A program made the position numbers and the translations under genes. The notes beneath the pieces were generated by a model that was not told the DNA's origin, searched no databases, and saw only the letters and a list, made by a program, of their open reading frames with translations. From Duganella sp. sic0402 (GTDB lineage: Bacteria > Pseudomonadota > Gammaproteobacteria > Burkholderiales > Burkholderiaceae_D), in the NCBI RefSeq assembly GCF_019219065.1, contig NZ_JAHUWK010000001.1, positions 992,001 through 1,056,000 of the forward strand: DNA of 64,000 nucleotides, in the 5' to 3' direction. This document shows positions 58,919 to 64,000 of this stretch, piece after piece; within the stretch, counting starts at the first letter, position 1; every line of letters begins with the position of its first letter.

Positions 58919-59693
58919 GGCTTGCGGTATCGAGGAAGTCGCGCATGGCGCGCATGTGCAGCGCCACGTCGGCCGGCACCGCAGCCTCTTCGGCGACCAG
59001 CGCTGCCTTGGCTTCTTCCAGCGTCAGGCCGGAGCGGTAGATGATCTTGTACGCGGCGCGGATGCCGTTGATCTGCTCGCGGCTAAAGCCCCGGCGTTTC
59101 AGGCCTTCGATATTGACGCCATGCGCGGCAGCCGGATTACCGTTCAACAGCACAAACGGCGGCACGTCCTGCGTCAGCGAAGTGCTCATGCCGACAAACG
59201 CGTGCGCGCCGATCTTGCAGAACTGGTGCACATTGGCGAAGCCGCTCATAATCACGTAGTCGCCGATTTCAACGTGGCCGGCGATCTGCGCGTTGTTCGA
59301 GAAGATCGTGTTGCTGCCCACCACGCAGTCATGCGCCAGGTGGACGTAGGCCGAAATCCAGTTGTCGTTGCCCAGCGAAGTCACGCCCTTGTCCTGCACG
59401 GTGCCGGTGTTAAAGGTGCAGAACTCGCGGATGGTGTTGCGGTCGCCGATGGTCAGACGGGTCGGCTCGCCGTTCCACTTCTTGTCCTGCGGCGCGGCGC
59501 CGATCGACGAGAACTGGAAGAACTTGTTGTCGCTGCCGATGGTCGTGTGGCCTTCGATGACCACATGCGGGCCCACCACCGTGCCGGAGCCGATGCTCAC
59601 GTTCGGGCCAATCACCGAATACGGGCCGATCTCCACGCTGTCGTGCAGCTCGGCCTTGCTGTCGACGATGGCGCTGGCGTGTATCTTGGCCAT
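58902..59693 (-). CDS. lpxA: UDP-N-acetylglucosamine O-acyltransferase
   Basis: A 263-residue left-handed beta-helix enzyme catalysing the first step of lipid A synthesis, transferring 3-hydroxyacyl from ACP to UDP-GlcNAc. Hexapeptide repeats are obvious (IGPYSVIGPNVSIGSGTVVGPHVVIE), and the catalytic His is in YVHLAHDCVVGSNTIFSNN. The C-terminal helical domain begins GINGIRAAYKIIY. It lies two bases after fabZ. Confidence 0.96.
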   Translation of the reverse strand: MAKIHASAIVDSKAELHDSVEIGPYSVIGPNVSIGSGTVVGPHVVIEGHTTIGSDNKFFQFSSIGAAPQDKKWNGEPTRLTIGDRNTIREFCTFNTGTVQDKGVTSLGNDNWISAYVHLAHDCVVGSNTIFSNNAQIAGHVEIGDYVIMSGFANVHQFCKIGAHAFVGMSTSLTQDVPPFVLLNGNPAAAHGVNIEGLKRRGFSREQINGIRAAYKIIYRSGLTLEEAKAALVAEEAAVPADVALHMRAMRDFLDTASRGIVR

Positions 59694-59695
59694 GA

Positions 59696-60190
59696 TTACT
59701 GGCCTGCTGGCTGCGAAGCGTCAGCGGTGCTGCGGATGGTGCACATCAGTTCCGCCTCCACCGCGACCTGGCCGTCGACCGAGCCGACCGCCTTGTATTT
59801 CCAGATGCCGCGCGCGACGCGCAGGATCTCGATGTCCATCTTCAGCTGGTCGCCAGGACCGACCGGGCGCTTGAAGCGCGCGCCGTCGATGCCGACAAAG
59901 TACACCACCGAATTCTCGTCAGGCTTGATGCCCATGGTCTTGAACGACAGCAGCGCCGCCGTCTGCGCCATCGCTTCGATCATCAGCACGCCGGGCATGA
60001 CTGGTTTGTGCGGGAAGTGGCCATTGAAGAATTCCTCGTTGACGGTCACGTTCTTGATGGCGGTGATGGACTTGTTTTCTTCGTACGAGAGCACGCGGTC
60101 CACCAGCAGCAGCGGATAGCGGTGCGGCAGGTAGGACTTGATCTCGCAGATGTCCATGGTCTTAGGGGTTTCAGCCTGGGTAGTGGTCAT
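59696..60190 (-). CDS. fabZ: 3-hydroxyacyl-ACP dehydratase FabZ
   Basis: A 164-residue hot-dog-fold dehydratase for fatty-acid elongation. [20 protein letters not shown] and the catalytic [20 protein letters not shown] (His and Glu) are conserved. The N-terminal 10 residues ([10 protein letters not shown]) are a nonconserved extension; [13 protein letters not shown] could be the start. The C-terminal tail is nonconserved. Confidence 0.96.
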   Translation of the reverse strand: MTTTQAETPKTMDICEIKSYLPHRYPLLLVDRVLSYEENKSITAIKNVTVNEEFFNGHFPHKPVMPGVLMIEAMAQTAALLSFKTMGIKPDENSVVYFVGIDGARFKRPVGPGDQLKMDIEILRVARGIWKYKAVGSVDGQVAVEAELMCTIRSTADASQPAGQ

Positions 60191-60201
60191 GATTCGTATT
60201 C

Positions 60202-61251
60202 TCAGTTTTGCTCAGTTTTGGTCTTGATAATTTTTTCCAGCGCGCGGATTTTATCGCGCATGGATGACAGATTGCGCACGATGACAGCCGATTTTTCCCA
60301 CTCGGCGTTCTTCGCCAGCGGATAGAAACCGGTGTACTGGCCTGGCTCCAGGATAGAACGCGACACCATCGAGCCGGAGCCCACATGCACCTTGTCGACG
60401 ATGCTCAGGTGGCCCAGCACCATCGCCGCGCCGCCAAAGGTGCAGTATTTGCCTATCCTGGCGCTGCCGGCCACGCCGACGCAGCCGGCCATGGCCGTGT
60501 GCGCGCCGATATGGCAGTTGTGGCCGATCTGGATCTGGTTATCCAGCTTCACGCCGTCTTCGATGATCGTATCCGCCAACGCGCCACGGTCGATAGTGGT
60601 GTTGGCGCCGATGTCCACATCGTCGCCGATCATCACCCGCCCGGTTTGCGGAATCTTGATATAGACGCCGCCCTCGTTGGCAAAGCCGAAACCGTCAGTG
60701 CCGATCACCGCGCCGGAGTGGATGATGCCGCGCTGGCCGATCTGGCAGTAGGCATGGAAGGTGACGTTGGCGAACAGCTGCGTGGCGTCGCCAATCACCG
60801 CCTCGCGGCCAATGAAGCAGCCGGCACCGATGACGGCGTGCTCGCCGATCACCGCACCGTCTTCAATCACCACCCGCGCGGCGATATGCGCCGAAGCGGC
60901 CACCTGCGCGGTCTGCGCCACCACGGCGGTCGGATGCACGCCAGCCGCCGGCACAATCGCCGTCAGCGAGGCGAAATACTGCGCCGCACGGGCGAAGTAC
61001 ACATACGGATTGGCGACGACGATGCGCGCACCGGTATACGCGGCGGCGATAAAAGCGTCATCGGCGGCCGACACGATGAGTGCCGCCGCCTGGCTCTGCT
61101 GCGCTTGTGCGCGCAGCTTGCTATTGCTGAGAAAGCTGATGTGCGAAACGCCGGCCTCCGCCAGTGGCGCGATCCCGGTGACTTCCAGGTTCGCGTCGCC
61201 CACCAGCTGTCCGCCCAAGCGTTCGACCAATGCTCCTAGTCGAGTGCCCAT
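60202..61251 (-). CDS. lpxD: UDP-3-O-acylglucosamine N-acyltransferase
   Basis: A 349-residue enzyme adding the N-linked hydroxyacyl chain in lipid A synthesis. I chose the ATG at 61251; the frame beginning at 61263 starts with TTG and adds four residues. The N-terminal uridine-binding domain ([23 protein letters not shown]) precedes hexapeptide repeats with GADGFGFA-type [20 protein letters not shown] and the catalytic His in [18 protein letters not shown] helical tail ends RALEKII. Confidence 0.96.
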   Translation of the reverse strand: MGTRLGALVERLGGQLVGDANLEVTGIAPLAEAGVSHISFLSNSKLRAQAQQSQAAALIVSAADDAFIAAAYTGARIVVANPYVYFARAAQYFASLTAIVPAAGVHPTAVVAQTAQVAASAHIAARVVIEDGAVIGEHAVIGAGCFIGREAVIGDATQLFANVTFHAYCQIGQRGIIHSGAVIGTDGFGFANEGGVYIKIPQTGRVMIGDDVDIGANTTIDRGALADTIIEDGVKLDNQIQIGHNCHIGAHTAMAGCVGVAGSARIGKYCTFGGAAMVLGHLSIVDKVHVGSGSMVSRSILEPGQYTGFYPLAKNAEWEKSAVIVRNLSSMRDKIRALEKIIKTKTEQN

Positions 61252-61275
61252 CGGGTGATCCAATCTTTGAGGTTG

Positions 61276-61800
61276 TTACTTGTCTTTGTCCAGCGCAGCC
61301 AGTACTTTGTCGGTGATGTCGATGCGCGGGCTGGCCCAGACGGCGTCCTGCAACACGATATCAAAGCCCTCTACATTGGCCAGCTGCTTGATGATCTTGG
61401 TGGCTTTTTCGGAAATCGCCTGGCGCTCCTCGTTGGTGCGCTGGCTCAGATCTTCGCGGAACTCGCGCTGGCGGCGCTGATATTCCTTGTCCAGCTCAAA
61501 CACGTCACGCTGACGCTTGACACGGTCGGCCTCGCCCAGCGCCGGCACATCTTTCTCCAGTTTCTCCGACGCCGTTTTCAGGCGCAGCCCCATCTCGTTC
61601 ATCGCCTTTTCGCGGCTCTTGAACTCTTCCTGCAGCTTCTCGCCAGCCAGCTTGGCCAGCTTGGATTCATTGTAGATGCGCTCCGGGCTGATCCACGCGA
61701 TGCGCGAGGCCGAGGTCTGAGCCTGCACCGGCGCCAATGAACACCAGCCCAATGCAAGCACGGCAAGATATTTGGTCATGGTTGCGGATGCAGTCTTCAA
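61276..61800 (-). CDS. skp: OmpH/Skp-family periplasmic chaperone
   Basis: A 174-residue periplasmic chaperone that holds outer-membrane proteins for BamA. I chose the TTG at 61800 because CGGAG lies eight bases upstream, while the ATG at 61779 has no ribosome site; both include the signal peptide (MTKYLAVLALGWCSLAPVQA). The mature protein begins IAWISPERIYNESKLAKLAGEKLQEEF and is dominated by a long charged coiled coil, as in Skp. It follows bamA, its functional partner. Confidence 0.92.
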   Translation of the reverse strand: MKTASATMTKYLAVLALGWCSLAPVQAQTSASRIAWISPERIYNESKLAKLAGEKLQEEFKSREKAMNEMGLRLKTASEKLEKDVPALGEADRVKRQRDVFELDKEYQRRQREFREDLSQRTNEERQAISEKATKIIKQLANVEGFDIVLQDAVWASPRIDITDKVLAALDKDK

Positions 61801-61847
61801 CTTATTTCTCCGAGGCAAAATTAATACTCTCTTTAACAAATGCGGCC

Positions 61848-64000
61848 TTAGAAGCCGGTGCCCATCTGGAACTGGAAGCGTTCCAGGCGGTCGCCGTATT
61901 TGGCGTTCAAAGGCTTAGCATAACTCAACTTGAGCGGACCAACCGGCGAAATCCAGCTGATGCCCAGACCCGAAGAATAGCGCAATTGCGAGAAGCGCAT
62001 CTTTTCAGCTTCCTGATACACCTGGCCGCCGTCGAGGAAGGCGAACCAGCGCAGGCTGCGGTCCTGGCCGGAACCTGGGAATGGCATCTGCAGTTCGGCA
62101 TTGCCGATCAGGCGCGAAGCGCCGCCCAGCGCATCGCCGTAGCGGGTGTCGACCGCGCCCAGCGACGAGCTGTAATAGCCGCGCACCGAGCCGATACCGC
62201 CGGCGTAGAAGTTCTTGAACACCGGGTAGCTGCTGTTGCCGAGGCCGCGGCCGTAGTCGATCTCGCCCTTCAACGCCAGCGTCACTTTGGAGAACAGCGG
62301 CTTGTACCACTGCTGCTCGTAGACGGCGCGGTAGTATTTCTGTTCGCCGATCACGTCCAGCTCCAGGTTGGCGCGCTGATAGCGGCCGATGGTTGGCGTG
62401 GTGGCCGAGTCGCGGCTGTCTCGCGCCCATGCCACGGTCAGCGGCACGGCGGTGGCGTTGGCCGTGCCGACGCCGCTGGCGATGCCGGTGATCGAACGCA
62501 CGTAATCCTGGAAGCGGGTCGGCGAGGTTTCGTCGGTGGTGATCTTGGAACGTTCCAGACCGACGCCAAAGAATACGGTGTCGACTTCCGAGAACGGCAC
62601 ACCCCAGCTGACGCGGCCGCCCTGCTGTTTAATCGTGTACATACCGATGTTGACCGCCGGCGGTTTGGTGGTGCGCAGATACAGCTCGTAGCCGCGCGAC
62701 ACGCCGTCGTCGGTGTAGTAAGGGTCGGTCTGCGAGAACGAAATCGTGCGGCTGTACTTGGAGGTGTTCAGCTCCAGGCCGACGGTGGTGCCCGAGCCGG
62801 CGAAGTTGGCCTGCTGGATCGCCGCCTGGAACGAGAATTTCTCCGATTGCGAGAACGCGCCGCCGATCTGGAAGTTGCCGGTCGGGCGTTCGGTCACGGT
62901 CAGGTTGACGTCCACCTGGTCGGAAGTGCCCTGCGCTTCCGGCGTATCGACGGTCACGTCCTTGAAGTAGCCGAGGCGGTCGACGCGGTCGCGCGACAGC
63001 TTGATCTTGTTGGCGTCGTACCAGGACGATTCGAACTGGCGGAATTCGCGGCGTATGACTTCGTCGCGGGTCGAGGTATTGCCGGCGATATTCATGTGGC
63101 GCACGTAAGCGCGCTTGCCCGGATCGATGAAGAAGGTGAACGACACTTCGCGCTTCTCGACATCGATGTCCGGCGCGGCGTTGACGTTGGCGAACGCGTA
63201 GCCGAAGGTGCCCAGGCGGTCCGAAATCAGCTTGTTGGTGGCGGTCAGCAGCTCGCCCGAATAGGTCGCGCCTTTGCGCAGCAGCACCAGCTGGCGCAGT
63301 TCGTCTTCACGGCCGAAGGTCTCGCCTTCGAACTTGATGTTGTTGACCTTGTACTGCTCACCCTCGGTGATGTTGATGGTGATGTAGATATCCTTCTTGT
63401 CCGGCGTGATCGACACCTGGGTGGAGTCGATATTCATACTGATGTAGCCGCGGTTCAGATAGAAGGACTTGAGCGACTCGATGTCGCCGGTCAGCTTGGT
63501 CTTGGAATACTGGTTGGCCTTGGTGTACCAGCTGAACCAGCCGCCGGTGTTCAGCGCCAGGTTTTCCTTCAGCTCCTTGTCGGAGAACACCTTGTTGCCG
63601 ACGATGTTGATTTCCTTGATCTTGGCGATCTCACCCTCGTCCACCACGAAATTGATGTTGACGCGGTTGCGCTCCAGCGGCGTGACGGTGGTTTCAACCT
63701 TGACGCCATACAGGCCGCGCGACAGGTATTGACGCTTCAGTTCCTGTTCGGCGCGGTCAACCGAGGCCTTGTCGAAAATCTTGGCTTCGCCGACGCCGAT
63801 GTCTTTCAGCGCCTTGACCAGCATATCTTTTTCAAATTCCTTGGTGCCGGTGAAGTCCACCTTGGCGATGGCCGGACGTTCCTCGACCAGCACCACCAGC
63901 ACCTGGCCGTCTTTTTCCAGCTTGACGTCCTTGAAGAAACCGGTCGCGTACAGCGCCTTGATGGCGGTGACCGACTTATCGTCGTTGAAGGTTTCGCCGA
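61848..64000 (-). CDS. bamA: Outer-membrane protein assembly factor BamA, C-terminal part
   Basis: About 717 codons of the gene; the N-terminus lies beyond the right edge. The sequence enters in POTRA1 (AIKALYATGFFKDVKLEKDG, VEERPAIAKVDFTG), continues through POTRA2-5 (VKVETTVTPLERNRVNINFVV, VNNIKFEGETFGREDELRQ, YVRHMNIAGNTSTRDEVIR), and ends in the barrel. The barrel has the conserved SVRGYYSSSLG (VRGF/Y motif) and DALGG, closing with MGTGF, a C-terminal Phe. BamA inserts outer-membrane proteins. Confidence 0.96.
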   Translation of the reverse strand, partial: GETFNDDKSVTAIKALYATGFFKDVKLEKDGQVLVVLVEERPAIAKVDFTGTKEFEKDMLVKALKDIGVGEAKIFDKASVDRAEQELKRQYLSRGLYGVKVETTVTPLERNRVNINFVVDEGEIAKIKEINIVGNKVFSDKELKENLALNTGGWFSWYTKANQYSKTKLTGDIESLKSFYLNRGYISMNIDSTQVSITPDKKDIYITINITEGEQYKVNNIKFEGETFGREDELRQLVLLRKGATYSGELLTATNKLISDRLGTFGYAFANVNAAPDIDVEKREVSFTFFIDPGKRAYVRHMNIAGNTSTRDEVIRREFRQFESSWYDANKIKLSRDRVDRLGYFKDVTVDTPEAQGTSDQVDVNLTVTERPTGNFQIGGAFSQSEKFSFQAAIQQANFAGSGTTVGLELNTSKYSRTISFSQTDPYYTDDGVSRGYELYLRTTKPPAVNIGMYTIKQQGGRVSWGVPFSEVDTVFFGVGLERSKITTDETSPTRFQDYVRSITGIASGVGTANATAVPLTVAWARDSRDSATTPTIGRYQRANLELDVIGEQKYYRAVYEQQWYKPLFSKVTLALKGEIDYGRGLGNSSYPVFKNFYAGGIGSVRGYYSSSLGAVDTRYGDALGGASRLIGNAELQMPFPGSGQDRSLRWFAFLDGGQVYQEAEKMRFSQLRYSSGLGISWISPVGPLKLSYAKPLNAKYGDRLERFQFQMGTGF

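Overview
The window looks like a chromosomal segment of a GC-rich beta-proteobacterium, most likely of the family Oxalobacteraceae (Massilia, Duganella or Janthinobacterium type). This is inferred from the housekeeping gene order (rnhB-lpxB-lpxA-fabZ-lpxD-skp-bamA, divergent ppsA/ppsR, smpB opposite ratA-rnfH, guaB-guaA), a PEP-CTERM protein, a FecI/FecR signalling set with TonB-dependent receptors, and close resemblance of many products to enterobacterial and beta-proteobacterial orthologues. I see no tRNA, rRNA, CRISPR array, insertion sequence or prophage gene.

Layout. 1-2.6 kb: a partial DUF2177 membrane protein, then a KgtP-like 2-oxoglutarate permease coupled to an LpxR-like lipid A deacylase. 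2.6-9.3 kb: an ECF sigma factor, FecR anti-sigma factor and STN-bearing TonB-dependent receptor (cell-surface signalling), a second receptor, and a UPF0303 protein with a signal peptide. 9.3-15.3 kb: lldD, a LysR regulator, and a divergent aldehyde dehydrogenase / carboxymuconolactone-decarboxylase-like / quinone oxidoreductase / unknown cluster. 15.4-21 kb: acnB, a TetR regulator and a DUF308 membrane protein sharing a matching palindrome, an AraC regulator and an ACT protein. 21-24.4 kb: the proVWX osmoprotectant importer. 24.8-28.1 kb: a secreted hypothetical protein and a MacA-like adaptor plus NodT-type outer-membrane factor without a pump. 28.1-31.3 kb: guaB-guaA. 31.6-33.4 kb: small membrane, PEP-CTERM and DUF4124 proteins.

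33.4-41.2 kb is the most coherent accessory block: a GntR-type LacI-family repressor, gluconokinase, a GPH-family sugar symporter, a GH94 phosphorylase resembling cellobionic acid phosphorylase, and an exported GH3 beta-glucosidase. Related palindromes precede the repressor, kinase and symporter genes. Together they read as a pathway for oxidised cello-oligosaccharides: import of cellobionate, phosphorolysis to glucose 1-phosphate and gluconate, then phosphorylation of gluconate.

41.2-49.3 kb: a periplasmic binding protein, an alpha/beta hydrolase, DUF3592, rnfH, ratA, smpB, a FlgO-type lipoprotein pair, a sirtuin, DUF4259, and a stomatin/NfeD pair. 49.3-64 kb: ppsA/ppsR, a large catalase, a RocR-like REC-EAL protein that lacks one catalytic glutamate, a TrmH methyltransferase, and the rnhB-lpx-fabZ-skp-bamA envelope block, with bamA running off the right edge.
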